64,000 nt of DNA from Benincasa hispida (GCF_009727055.1 NC_052350.1:3568163-3632162), one strand, 5' to 3'. Positions 33,603 through 46,044 are shown, counted from the first letter of the stretch. Notes: generated by a model from the sequence alone, not told the origin. Program-made: numbers and translations.

Positions 33603-34856
33603 TATAACACCCCGCACATTTTTTTAGTAATAATGTAATTTCAGTAACTTTATTATTTGGAATTTCAGTAATTGTTATTAGTTGGAGGGCATTTTTGAAA
33701 TTTTGGACTTCAAGTGTAAGTGAGGGAATTTAATTGTTGGCGTGAAATTTATTCAAGTTAGAAATTAATGGCAAGAATTAATTTTCTTTTGAAACGGAAA
33801 GGAATTTAATAGTATAAAACGGAAAGAAATTAAATGTAATTATATTTATTTCTTTTTTTATTTTATTATTATTGTTGTTGTTTTTTTTTTTTTATAAAAA
33901 GTCAAACCCACCCCCTTTTCCTTCCTCACGTACCCACTGGCACCCCTCCTTCAATTTCTTCTTCCTCCAGCCGAGACCCTAGTCATCGCCCAAAGCCGTC
34001 GCGTCAGTTTCTTCTTCATGAATCGATTTGGATAAGATTTCTGTCATTTGGGTTGTTTTCAGTTGATTCTTGAATACTTATTTACTTTTGGCATCAATAG
34101 GTTGATACCCATTGTGTTTCAACTTTGGATTCAAGTTTGTGAAGGTATTGAGGTGTTGTTCAATGAAGTTGGAGTTTGTTTTAGTGAGTTTTGGTAAGTT
34201 TTATGCTTTGATGACCCTCTTGTAGATTAATTTTGGTTGTTGAGAAATTTTGGTAAAGTCATTTGGAAGTGATTTTTTTTACGAAGCTACATATGGATAA
34301 TTTATTTGAGACATTGGTAGTGAAGTACGTATTTGATTCAAGCTTTAATCATGTAAGCCTACTTTCAAATTATGATTAGGGGGTTGACTTAAGAATTTCA
34401 TTCAAGATGAAAAAGAGTTTGGTTTGCTAATTATTTGGGCTTAAAATTTGAGGTTTGGAAGGTGAATTCGAATTGGATCACAACTTAAGTAAGATTATCT
34501 GGAAATATTTTGTAATATTTGAGTGTTTGGAATTTGGCCTTAACTATTAATTTTAAAGCTTGGTTTATGTTTAAGCTTGATTAAGGATTCAAGAATTTCA
34601 CAAAGATTCAATTGCTTTTTGGTTCGACCTAATATCAAGGTAAGTAATCTTACTACTGGAACTACCCACGGGTCAGACATTAGATGTATGCTAGTATGTT
34701 AAATGAAGGTTATGGCAGAATGACAACATGAAAGATTGATAGTATAACATGATTAAAGTATGTTCTGTTACGAGATCCGAATTATTTATTTATGCACATA
34801 GACACTTGAATGCTAGTGTGAGATGGTATGTGCTTCCATGGTTGTATTTGTTCTGA

Positions 34857-34958
34857 TGATGTTGAGGTATACATGTATGTTGTAGAACCATGATGTTGAG
34901 GTATATGTGTATGTTGTAGAGCCATGATGTTGAGGTTTATATGTATGCCATAGATTCG
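34857..34958. repeat. 34-bp tandem repeat, three units
   Basis: Three adjacent imperfect 34-bp units begin TGATGTTGAGGT at 34857, 34891 and 34925. They lie inside the solo LTR at 33603-35682. Confidence 0.92.
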
Positions 34959-35025
34959 TACAGTGATGATTGTGATGTTGAGACTGTGCAAATGTCATTA
35001 CTGATTAGTTAGATGCCTATTAGAT

Positions 35026-35127
35026 TTTGTGTTTCCTTCGAGATTCACCAGTTTGTGTTTCCTTTGGGATTCACCAGTTTATGTTTCCTTCAGGATTCAC
35101 CAGTTTGTGTCTCCTTCGGGATTCACT
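35026..35127. repeat. 26-bp tandem repeat, about four units
   Basis: Units of 26 bp begin GATTCACCAGTTT at 35042, 35068 and 35094, with partial units at both ends. They lie inside the same solo LTR, in the position where LTR repeats often act as promoter-proximal elements; that role is not shown here. Confidence 0.92.
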
Positions 35128-35682
35128 AGAGGTAGTGAGCATACTTAACTACAGTAGGATAGGACTCAGTCTCCTTCTTGTTTCATGTGTATATGTGTCC
35201 CATGAGGACTAGAGCAGTGTATATGTTTCACCAGAGGTGGGTATCTAGAGGACATAGATGCTTAGCCTGACCCCAGTAGTGGGGTTACTTACTGAGTATT
35301 TTATACTCATTCTTTCTCATGTTGTTGTTTCAGGTAAGAGTAGAGATGAATCGATGATGGACAAGCGGAATTCGTGATCAAGCCACTAGGATTAGCTTTT
35401 ACGCTTCCGCTCATGAGATTTAAAGTTCTTTTGATGTTTCTCTTAATTTTTAGTTTTGATGTTTAAAACTTACTTTTAAGAATCGTTTTCAGATTTATTT
35501 ATTATCCTTTATGATTTATGGGTACCCTACTATTGATTTAGTATTTGAATTTAATGAAAGTCTTTTGAACTTACCTTATTTAGTTAGCATTTATTTCGCC
35601 ATAACCAAGTGTCGTTTTGAGTTCCATGCATGCATGTATTTAGTAAGGGCCTAACTTAAGTCCTAGGGGGTCGGTCATTACA

Positions 35683-38197
35683 ACTACCATCAGCTTTACA
35701 TTTTACAATGAACATCCATTTGCATCCCACGGTCTTCTTATCTTTTGGTAGTTTGACTATGTCCCATGCACAATTTTGTTTCAGTGCATTGAACTCTTCC
35801 ATCACTGCTAATTTCCAATTCAAATCATTTAGGGCTTCCTATATATTTCTTGGAACAAATAGGTTGATTATTTTGGATGTGAAGGCTTTACAATAGTCGG
35901 GCAATCTATGATAAGAAAGATAGTTTTCAATAGGATATTTGGTGCATTTACGAGTACCTTTCCTATGAGCAATTGGAATATCATGATCAAAGACATCAGG
36001 TAAAGGATTAGAAGGAGATGAAGAACTGGGAGAAATAGGAGTAGAATGTCTAATACCTGGATCTTTAGGATCATTCATCAGAGTATTTGATTGTTCCTAT
36101 GATAAGTCAATTGTCTGATCTCGGACTCTTTGAGTCAAGTTTCTTTTAGTATAAACTTGAAGTTCAGGATTTCGAATTGTAGAGTCATTTTTTAGTAGAG
36201 AAGAACTCTCCATACTTGGTATCGAAGGACTAGAGCTCATAATTACAGGACCACTTATGTTTGGGAGAGATAAAGTATCCCAAAAATTATCTTCAAGGTT
36301 AGATATCTCCCCCTGGAGAAAATTTGAGCCAAAAAAAGGTTGATTTTCCAAAAAAGACACATCCATACTCTCAAAATACTTGTGGATCAAAGGATCAAAA
36401 CATTTGTAAGCTTTCTTATGAGAAACATAGCCTACAAAAATGCATTTAGTAGCTCGAGGATCAAGCGTAGTTCGAGAAAGAGGAGAAGTATGGACATAAG
36501 CGGTACACCCAAACAATTTAATTGATAAATCAGAAGACAACCGATTATTAGGACTCATTGAAGTGATTAAGAGGAGTTTAATAATTCAAAACCTTAGACG
36601 ACATTCGATTGATCAGATATGTAGCTGTAAGAACGACATCACCCCACAAATATTTTGGAACATTCATAAAGAACACAGGGGCACGAGCAACTTCAAGTAA
36701 GTGTCTATTCTTTTGCTTAGCAATGCCATTCTACTAAGGCGTGTCACAATATGTAGCTTGATGAAAAATGCCCTTTTCTTGAAAAAAAAATTGGTTAATT
36801 GTTTATTGAAATAGTCAGTGTCGTTATCGGAGTGAAGAATTCGAATTTTAGTTTGAACTTGAGTCTCTATCATATTGTAAAACCGAACAAAAACCTCTTT
36901 TACCTCTGACTTTTTTGTTAACAAATAAAGCCAAGTTAAACGAATGTGGTCATCTATAAAGGTAACAAACCAACGCTTACCACTATGAGTTAAGACTTTA
37001 GATGGACCCCAAACATCAGTATGAATTAAGGAAAAAGGTGATGAAACCTTGTACGGTTTAGGCAAATAGGTGGATCGATGATGTTTGGCAAAAATACAAC
37101 TTTCACATTGAAAAACTGAACATTCAAATCCTTTAAATAAATCGAAAAATAGATACTTTAAATAAAATAAATTTGGATGCCCTAATCTACGATGCCAAAG
37201 CACGATAGTTTCTTTAACAGAAGGAGAACAAACACTACTCAAGTCCTGAACTTTTTTATGACTAGCAAAAACTTCATCAAAGTAATAGAGACCATCAATC
37301 ATCCTGCACGTCCAATCGTCCCCCCCCCCCCCCCCCCCCGATTCCTTGATTCTGAAAGCTACAATTAGTTTCACAAAAGATAACACGACGATTAGCATCC
37401 TTATAGAGTTTACTAACAGACAACAAGTTACAAGCTAATTTTGGAACATGAAAGACATAGCGTAATATAAGTATTGTAGTCAAAGGAATAGTTCCTTTTC
37501 CTGCAATAGAGGTGAAACTGCTATCGGCAATGCAAATTTTTTCATTGCAATACATAGGAGAATATGATTCAAATAAACAAGAGGAACTGATCATATGATC
37601 AGAAGCTTCAGAGTCTATAATCCATGGAGATGAATTAAGGCAAGAGAGAGCTTGAGGACAAGTGCCTGATTGTGCCAAGGAAACACTAGGATTACTAGAT
37701 GATGAATTGGTCTGTAGTAGCTTCATAATTTGATCAATTTGCTCTTTATCAAACGGGATGGAGTCAACAACATTAGCATTAAAGGTATGTTGCTTAGAAC
37801 TTCTCCAATTTGTAGGTTTTCCATGAAGTTTCCAACAAGTTTCACGTGCACGTCGAGTTTATTGCAATGGTCACACCAGACACGAGGCTTTCATGTGGCT
37901 TATTGGATTGATTAGAAGCCTTCATTGTTGTATTTTCAATCACCAACGCAGAGCATTCAATTGAGCCAATAGGTTTTTTGCAAATCATAACATTCCTACG
38001 GCTTTCTTCCCAACAACTAGGAAAATTATAGTTGACGGACAGTGGCAACCGGTCGGCAGCGAAAATAGCGGTCAGCAGCGCAGACACGGTTGGACGACAG
38101 ACTGCGAAATCGTGACGATAGAAGGCTGGGTTTTTTTCTATGGTTTGAAAAAGAAAAAAATAGGGCTTTTTGTTTTTAGGGTTTAAAAAATTTTGTT
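35683..38197 (-). pseudogene. Copia V: gag end, protease, integrase, RT start
   Basis: Read leftwards from the primer site, the gag is short (to about 37730). The protease follows with WIIDSEASDHM near 37620, where the Gly of D-S-G is Glu. The integrase has a zinc-binding region (WHRRLGHPN to CESC, about 37120-37230) and a core with LIHTDVWGP and VTFIDDHIRL. Its C-terminal region has KLFGCTAYVH and KCIFVGY (36420-36510). The linker has HSTPISPSSSSP and the RT N-terminus lies near 35700. A run of 20 C residues (37320-37339) disrupts the sequence between protease and integrase. Several frameshifts are present. The RT continues at 33602 past the nested LTR. Confidence 0.9.
37320..37339. repeat. 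Homopolymer tract of 20 C
   Basis: Twenty consecutive C residues, read as G on the coding strand, sit at the protease-integrase boundary of copia V, where related polyproteins have no such run. The length is unreliable in short-read assembly; it may be real slippage or an artefact. Confidence 0.9.
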
Positions 38198-38209
38198 GCT
38201 CTAATACCA
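38198..38209 (-). promoter_or_regulatory. Primer binding site of copia V
   Basis: On the minus strand the sequence reads TGGTATTAGAGC, one base from the initiator methionine tRNA complement TGGTATCAGAGC, directly adjoining the LTR end TTTTAGCA. Confidence 0.85.
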
Positions 38210-38365
38210 TGCTAAAAAAAATTATTTTTTCTCTTATTAATCTTAGGAGGAAAGAGTTTCTTAAATAGAAGAAATACCCAATTACAAATAAGGAAAGAAT
38301 AAAGTATAGCAAATATAATACAATAAGTACAATATAAAATTTCACAATAAAGGAAATAATCAACA
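38210..38365 (-). repeat. Short 5' LTR of copia V
   Basis: On the minus strand this 156-bp LTR starts TGTTGATTATTTCC at 38365 and ends TTTTTTTAGCA at 38210, next to the primer site. CCTAT (38366-38370) outside it matches CCTAT at 20019-20023. Beyond it the coding frame of copia IV is interrupted mid-linker, confirming the insertion point. Confidence 0.82.
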
Positions 38366-41064
38366 CCTATCATGACATAGTTTATTGAAATCTCATTATT
38401 ATCTTTAGGTATTTCACCTTTCTCACTAGTTATGTCGAGGATTTCTTAATGGGTATTTACATCCTGTCAGTATATGCAACATTTGCTGTTGGTATATGTG
38501 ACTTAATTACTTTCTTTGTATCTATAAATACATATGGTAATTGATTTGCTATATTTTGCAAATGAAGTATTTTCTGAACTTCAAGTTCACATTGATCTGT
38601 ACGAAGATCTAAATGAGACAATAACGATGCATTCCATGTAATTTCTTTTTCCAATTTTTTAATACCTCCCCCTAATGTTGAAAATTTTATTTCTTAAAAT
38701 TACAATTAGAAAAGTGCAGTAAATACATCATCAGTCAGGGATTCAAGATATTTAATACTTGATAGGGAATCATATCCAACATATAATTCTAATCTTCTTT
38801 GAGGATCCATTTTAGTGCGTTGTGGTGGAATAATTGGAGCATATACTGCACATCAAAAAATTCTCATATGGGAAATATTTGGCTCATGACCATAAGTTAA
38901 TTGTGATGGCGAGTACTTATGATAAGCTATTGGCCTAATGCGTACAAGTGACACGCATGCAAAATAGCATGTCCCTATACAGATGAAGGAAGCTTAGCTC
39001 TCATAAGTAATGGTCTTGCAATTAATTGCAAATGTTTTTATAAATGATTCTGCTAAACTATTTTGTGTATGAACATGAGCTATAGGATGTTCAAACTTAT
39101 GCCAATTGACATATAATAATTATCAAAAGTTTGGGATGTAAATTCATCAGCATTATCAAGACGAATGGTCTTGGTTGTATAATCAGGAAATTGTGCTCTT
39201 AACCTAATTATTTGAGCAAGTAATCTTACAAATGTAAGACTTCGACTTGATAATAAGCACATGTGTGACAATCTACTAGATGCATCTATTAATACCATAA
39301 AATATCTAAACGGTCCACTTGGTGGGTTAATAGGTCCATATATAGTAATTCAATTCCCACTTTAACTGGTGATGGTCTAATTATTAAATTGTCTTGAGAA
39401 CAAGCATCACATGATAATTCATTATATTGAAGAATCTTCTGGCTCTTAAATAGGTGTATACTTGAATTCTCAATAATTCTTCTCATCATTATAGACCCTA
39501 GATGACCCAATCTATTGTGGTAAATAGCAAATACATATGGATTCATGAACTTCAGGTTCATTGTTGCATATGTTTCAATTACTCGTATGAGAATATAATA
39601 CAATCTAGAAGATAAAGTAAATAACTTTTCCAATATACGTTTTTCATCAAAGATAGTAGAGATAATGTATAGATATTCCACATTACTCTACTATCAGTCT
39701 CAATATGATAACCATTGCAACATATATCTTTAAAACTTAAAAGATTTCTCTTTGATTGACTAGAGAACAATGCATTGTCAATTGTAAATTTTATTCATCT
39801 AGGAAAAATAATATTTTCTTTTCCAAAATTTTCAATCAAATTTGCTGAACCTGATATTGTATTTACTTTTACTTTTAGCATTGTTAATTTGGAAAAATAT
39901 ATTTTTATTTGTAAATATTATGTGTGTGTTTGCACTATCTGCTAGTCATAGATCTTCTTTGCTCATTTTTTAATCACCCAACATATGAAAATGATCTATG
40001 TTTCTTCATTAAAAGAAAATAATTACAATAAGAAAAACAACACTTAAAATATACAAAAGTTACTAAAAAAAAATGAAGATAGATAAAAGAAAACAACAAC
40101 ATTAAGTCTAGATATTCTCAAAGTCAAACGAAACACTTTAAGTTCCATCAACTGTTCCAATCTTCTCTTCGAGAGATTCAAAGAAGTTCGCCACATTCAA
40201 ATTTATCATATGGGATGGGTCAAATATGTCATTATCCTGGTATGCAAAATTTTCTTTCATGTTTTTCTCTTTTTCCTTCGGGGGCTTTATAGAGGTCAAC
40301 TAAGTGTTTTGACATACAACAGGTACGTGACCAATGCCTAGTCATTCCGCTTCACAAACATTTATTTTTAATACTCTTTGAACTCTTATCTTGTGGAGTT
40401 TTTTCTTTATCATCATTTTTATGTGGTTCTTTTGAAATTTGAATGATTAGAATGACCATCAAGAAAATAATAATTATTTCTTCCCCTGCCACGATCACGA
40501 CCATGGCCACGACCTCGACCATGATTATTAACATTCACAACATTCACTTCAAGGAATGATGTTGTTCCAGTTGGTCGAGATTCGTGGTTCTTCATTAATA
40601 ACTTGTTATTTTGTTTGACCACGAGAATACATGAAATTAGTTCATAATATTATTTAAAACCCTTTTCTCGATATTGCTACTGCAGGAGCATATTCGAGAC
40701 ATGAAATATAGAAAATGTCTTCTCTAACATAACAACATCATTAATTTTCTCTCCACATAACAATAATCATAACGAGCTTTAGGAAGAATGACTGTTTTTT
40801 TATGATTATACATTTCTTTCAAATTTTTCCACAAGATACATGGATCTTTTATTGTAAGATACTCCATTTTTAATCCCTCGTGGAGATGATGTCGAAGAAA
40901 AATCATTGCTTTTTTTTTTCCTGACTGGATGTCATATTTTCTTCTTTAATTGTTTCTCCCAAGTTCATAGCATCCAAGTGAATTTTGGCATCGAGCACCC
41001 ATGATAAATAATTATTGCCAAGAATGTCAAGGACTGTGAATTCTAATTCTGTAAGGTTCGTCAT
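38366..41064 (-). pseudogene. Copia IV: gag, protease and integrase half
   Basis: The gag starts at 41064 (MTNLTELEFTVLDILG, then NNYLSWVLDAKIHLDAM) and includes IFLRHHLHEGLKMEYL and ILPKARYDYC. It continues with an Arg/Gly-rich GRGRGHGRDRGRGRN stretch near 40500. The protease region is near 39950-39780. The GAG-pre-integrase and zinc region have KRNLLSFKDI (39740), YAIYHNRLGHLGSIMMRR and CDACSQDNL (39400). The integrase core (DASSRLSHMCLLSSR, RLDNADEFTSQ) lies at 39298-39080. The linker (38654-38457) has SLLSHLDLRTDQCELEV. It is broken by frameshifts and by the copia V insertion; its RT half is at 20018-18351. The plus-strand relative at 44821 has the same domain wording. Confidence 0.88.
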
Positions 41065-41599
41065 GGCAACATTATCACAAAATATTGTATATATATTAGA
41101 AATTTAATATGTACTGAATATGTAAAATAATATTTAATTTATTAATTATAATAAAGAGGAAAAAATCGACCTACCTGTAGGACTTACCTTCAGCGATGGA
41201 AGTAACAGGAGCTCGTGATGATAAAGTATTGTGAAATTGAGGAGCACAACGAATATGGAGAAAATATAATATAATAAATAAATAAACAAATATATGAAGT
41301 ATAATAATAAAATAAAATAACTAAAATTAGAAAATTTAATAATATGAAAATTTAGTGAAAATTTGAAGTGGATTTCTCACCCATGTGTGTGATTTAAGAT
41401 CCATCAAATGTCATTATTTAGTCTTCGGAGAGGAATTGAGAAGAGATTAGTCTCCAAGGATATGTGACTTTTGAATCTCTTTTTCCTATTTAATTTCTAC
41501 ATAACTATATGCTTAATAGATCTTATATATCTTGTTTCCGTCTTTTATATTTTATGTATATTATATAAAATTAGAATTAGGATGCAATCACTTCTGCAA
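41065..41599 (-). other. Upstream region of copia IV
   Basis: This AT-rich stretch lies upstream of the copia IV gag and probably includes its leader and a decayed 5' LTR. I could not place a convincing primer site or LTR end in it. No gene is visible. Confidence 0.35.
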
Positions 41600-44067
41600 C
41601 GGGTATTCGCGTATCTTTTCCTGTTCAAATCTAGGAGTAGTACTTAAGGATTACTCATCTACTTTCCTAAGTGAATTTCATCTTGTGAGATTACGTTCTC
41701 ATCTCCTCATCTAGTCAAGTCACCAAAATGGTAGGCATATTGAGTCGGTGACTCAAGCCACTCTCACCCATACAAATTAAAGGACAAGCTCTCACAGACA
41801 GAAGTTCATAACTCATTGAGGATTAAGATCGAGTTACTTATGAACATCTTGTGAAATATTATCTCTTCAATTAACAAATTTACAAAGAGAGATTAATTAT
41901 TCCGCGATCCAGTCTTTTACAAACTCTTTGTATAGGATACCTCTACCCACATGTCTTTACATCAATGATTTGGATTACATCATTTGCAAAAATTAAAAAG
42001 CGAGTCGTATCTGATAGTTTAAACATACATATAGCAGAAGAAAACAGAATCATAAGCACTCAAATTACACTTAATTTGAGTTTTAAAAGCATGCAATAAA
42101 ACATTTTTAAAGGAGAAGGGTTTCAACTTTGATAAACCACTGAAATTCCTGTTTCTCTCTACGAATTCAGCCTCCAAATTGATAGTAGACCACCACAATG
42201 ATCTTCTCTACTATCCTCTAACTTGGACTGAGAGGTGGAATCTCAATTGAGTTCAATTTGGTTATGGAAGAGGATGGTTTTTAGAGAGAGTGCAAATTTT
42301 TAGAATTTCAGATACATGAATCCTTCCAATCTGAAAAATTGGAGTATTTAAGGAGTTTAAACATGCATCCACTCACTTAATCAGCATTAAATGAGTGGTC
42401 TAGGTGTTGGTAAGTGGATTAATCCACCAACTCTACATTTTTCCAATTTTTCCTTTTCCATTTTCAATTTCCATTTATTTTTTCACCAAAATTAAATTTA
42501 GTTAAAAAAATTCAAATTTGAATTTGAATTTTATAAAATTAATTTTTTATTTAAATAATTAATTAATAAAATAATAATTTAATATCAAATATTAAATTAA
42601 TTAAACACCTAATTGATACATGAATCTCATTCATGTTAATTAATATTTAAATCAATATTTAAATATTGTAAACTCTTCTATTTACGTTTAATTTTGATAA
42701 ATTAAACGTTTAATTAAACCCTAAATTGAATTTAAACACTTCAGATTCAAAACCATAGTTTCGATTTTGAACATTTCAAATTCGCTCAATTCACTAATCA
42801 ATGTATAATTTTACGAGCTAGTATAGGGACTTTATGGACCTATAGATCATAAGCTCCAACAATTTGAAATTAATTAGCTAAACTCTTTAGATCGAATTAA
42901 TCAATATTCGTTAACTATCGAGGCACACCACTATAGCTCGATAGTTACACTCTTCTCACTGTAGATATATTTCTATCCACTTTAACCATAATTAGTAAGT
43001 CGATCCTTCACTGGTCGTTCGTATTTACAGCTAGGTCAAAATTATCGTTTTACCCCTATAAATACATCTTGCTCCTTAAGCTCCCATCGATCCTCAATTG
43101 AATAATTGATTTATATTCCAACTACTAAACCATGTACCTCTCGACCATGAGAGGGAGGGGACCCATTGTTCAAAATCATAAATCAATATTTAAGAGAACA
43201 ACCAATTTGATAACCCTAAATCGGGTAGGAGTGAATTCCATCTTGCAAGACTATGCCCCCAGTTATCTATCTGATTTTATTCCCAAAATGGGAGACTTAT
43301 TGAGCAGTGTTGTTGAACTACTTTTACCTATGCATATCAAAGGATAATCCCGAATAAACAGGAGTTCATAGTTAGCTCAGGATTAAGATCGAGTTACCCT
43401 AGGTCATCAGATTTGAAATAGTCAGCTTTATAAGTAAACGGTCATTACAAAGAAAAGTGATTATTTCTAATCTTATGCAAACATCTTTTGCATAGGATGC
43501 CCTCATTCACATGTCTCTACATGAATGATTTCGGGATAACATCATTTGTATCAGTATACAAAGTGGGTCGCATCCAATAGTGTCACCAGGACGAGATACC
43601 CAATCTCGTCCATATACTTAGAGACCATTTTGGTCATATAATAAAACTTTGATCCACTTTCACGTCTCCACATAAAGTTAAAGTATGCATACTATAGCCA
43701 TAGATTTCGTTTATTAGATTTTTATAACAGAATGCAATAACAATAACATTTTATTGAATGAACAACTCAATAATACTATTATTGATAAATAGAATATGTT
43801 TCTCATATAACATATTTGCGAATGGCGAGTTTTAGGACATTCCCAACACTATCTATAGTGTTACCAGGATAAGACACCTAACCTTATCCATCTATTATGG
43901 ACCCTTTAGGTTATACTTGAACATAATCCACTATATATCAACTACATACTTGTTCAAGTCTCATGCAAATAACCTTGAATTTTACTTTATTAAATGTTAT
44001 GTTTATTAATAATCAGTAATTTGTTTATTTATTTAAAAACCACGAGTTTAGAGTCCAAAGCCTAACA
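41600..44067 (-). repeat. Decayed long copia LTR VII, minus strand, interrupted
   Basis: On the minus strand it begins TGTTAGGCTTTGGAC at 44067 and continues to about 41600, where its end is lost. It shares ordered blocks with 43130-43800 and 6880-7420. The sequence AAGCGAGTCGTAT at 41999-42010 joins GTTACCAGGATAAG at 43859 once the nested LTR at 42012-43848 is removed, as in the other LTR copies. Confidence 0.72.
42012..43848 (-). repeat. Solo LTR VIII, minus strand, nested in LTR VII
   Basis: This 1837-bp insertion begins TGTTGGGAATGTCCTAAAAC on the minus strand at 43848 and ends AAACTATCA at 42012. The flanks GTATC (42007-42011) and CTATC (43849-43853) fit a 5-bp duplication with one change. 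It belongs to the same long-LTR family as the host LTR. No internal region was found, so it is solo. Confidence 0.85.
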
Positions 44068-44820
44068 AACCCATCATTTTGGAATTTATAGTTCTACCCT
44101 AACAAATCTTCCATAGGGAATGACAATATTCGAAATAAAGACTACAATCCTATCTTTTTCAAAAGTTAACCCTAATATTGGTTCATTCTAATTGCATAGA
44201 CTATACACTAGCTTACTGTCTTATGAATGCATCGCACGCTATAGATATTTTTATTTGATTTCTTGACCCGCATTTCAAAGTTCTTCTTAATGGCCAATAT
44301 TGATAATGTCACCTTCACGTCATTCTTGCAAAAGAAAATTTGGCCTACCTCAACATATCCATCCCTGAAGAAACTGCAATTGCATAATCAAGTCTTCAAT
44401 TTTGACAGTGCTCACAGATGGTTAAGCTTCTGAAGGACCACAACCCACTATTGTCTTAATACTGTATCAGTTATTTTTTTTAATTTTCTAATATAATAAA
44501 TTTTATAATGAAAAAACATTAATTTTTTTAAATTGTTAATTTAAACAAATATATGTAACATTAATACTAATTTATTACATAAAATTTACAATTTCGATAT
44601 AAACATTAATTTTAGTTAATTTTAAATAATAAAAATAATAAAATAAAAAGTGGAGATTTTTTCCCGTGGGGACCCGATACCCCGTCGGGAATTTTTGACC
44701 ACGATCTCTCCGACTTCCCCAAAACGAGGAATAGGGACGGGAATAGGGATTAAAATTCCCCACGGAGACAAGGATGGGGAGTGCATCCCCGTCTTGACCC
44801 GACCCCGTTGCCATCTTTAA
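44068..44820. other. Spacer with a fragment of a GC-rich miniature element
   Basis: No gene is recognised from 44068 to about 44560. From about 44650 to 44815 the sequence is GC-rich. On the minus strand it begins AGATGGCAACGGGGTCGG and repeats GACGGGGAT-like phrases, the pattern of a widespread plant hAT-type miniature element starting TAGAGATGGCAACGGGG. Only this one end is present; the AT-rich tail (44460-44650) has no matching partner end, so it is truncated. A 79-residue open frame on the minus strand here is a shadow of the repeat. Confidence 0.5.
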
Positions 44821-46044
44821 TCTCGAGCAACTAGAACAACACCATTATCTGAAATGATGTTGTGAATTTTAATAATAATAGTGGTCGAGGTCGTGGTGTG
44901 GTCAAGGTCGTGACCTTGACAAAGGAGGAAATAATAATTATTTTCGTGGTGGTCGTTCTAATCATTAAAATTTCAAAAGAACCACAAAAAATGATGATCA
45001 CAAAGAAAAAACTTCACAAGATAAGAGTTCAAAAAGTATTGAAAATAAATGGTTATGATGCGGAATGACTGGATATTGGTCATGTATCTATCGTACGTCA
45101 AAACACTTAATTGATCTCTATCAAGCATCCTTGAAGGAAAAAAAGAAAAAAGTGGAAGTAAATTTTGTATACCAGGATAATGATATATTTGACTCATCCC
45201 ATATGACAAATTTGGATGTGTCTAACTTCTTTGAATCTTCTGAAGAGAAAATCGACATAATTGATGGAACATCAAGTGTTTCCTTTGATTTTGAAAATAT
45301 CTAGACTTAATTTTTTTTTATTCATCTCCATGTTTTTTTATTCTTTTAGTAGATGTTAACCTTTGTATATTCCAAATGTTGTTTTTGTTATTATCATTAT
45401 TTTCTTTTAATGAAGAAACCTAAATCATTTTCATACTTTAGGTGACTAAAAAATGAGTAAAGAAGATCTATGTCTGGCAAACAGTATAACTATACATATA
45501 ATACTTACAAATAGAAAATATTTTTCCAAACTGACAATGTTGGAAGCAAAAGTTAATACGATATCAAGTTCTGCAAACCTGATTGAAGGCTTTGGAAAAG
45601 TAAATATTATTTTTCCTAGAGAAATAAAATTTACAATTGGCCAATGCATTGTTCTCTAGTCAATCAAAGAGAAATTTACTTAGTTTTAAAGATATTGTTG
45701 CAATGTTTATCATATTAAGACTGCTAGTAAGAATAATATGGAGTATCTTTATATCATATCTATTGTCTCAAATGAAAAACGTATATTGGAAGAGTTGCTT
45801 ACTTTATCTTCTGGATTATATTATACTCATATACGAGTAATTGAAACATATGCAATAATGAACCTGAAGTTCATGAATTCAGACATATTTACAATTTGAC
45901 ATGAGATATTAGGTTATCCATGATCTATAATGATGAGAAGAATTATTGAGAATTCAAATAGACACCCATTGAAGAGTCAAAAGATTATTAAATCTAATGA
46001 ATTATCATGTGATGGTTGCTCTCAAGGAAAAGTGATAATTAACC
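44821..46044 (+). pseudogene. Copia IX: gag C-terminus, protease, pre-integrase
   Basis: This plus-strand relative of copia IV begins in the Arg/Gly-rich gag stretch (NNSGRGRG). It has a ruined zinc knuckle (CGMTGYWSC near 45060, with the first half shifted and His replaced by Tyr), then SKHLIDLYQASLKEKKK and NLDVSNFFESSEEKID. The protease region follows (EDLCLANSITIHIILTNRKYF, 45460-45530), then SQSKRNLLSFKDI (45655) and the zinc region up to DGCSQGKVIIN at 46040, where the solo LTR at 46045 interrupts it. It resumes at 48169 with PSPAKVGIESL. RT and RNase H are absent. Confidence 0.85.

Larger units (their letters stand above)
33603..35682 (+). repeat. Gypsy-type solo LTR nested in copia V
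   Basis: This 2080-bp insertion starts TATAACACCCCGCAC and ends CGGTCATTACA. It is flanked by the exact duplication ACTAC (33598-33602 and 35683-35687) and splits the RT of copia V between two contiguous coding halves. The terminal TA instead of TG is a likely G-to-A change. TAACACCCC starts are common in chromovirus-type Ty3/gypsy LTRs, so that assignment is plausible but not proved. The orientation follows from this start. Two internal tandem repeats are listed separately. No coding region or primer site was found. Confidence 0.9.

Noticed and set aside
44575..44814. 79-residue minus-strand frame rich in Gly and Pro
   Set aside because: It comes from the repeated GGGGA/TCCCC sequence of a miniature element fragment.
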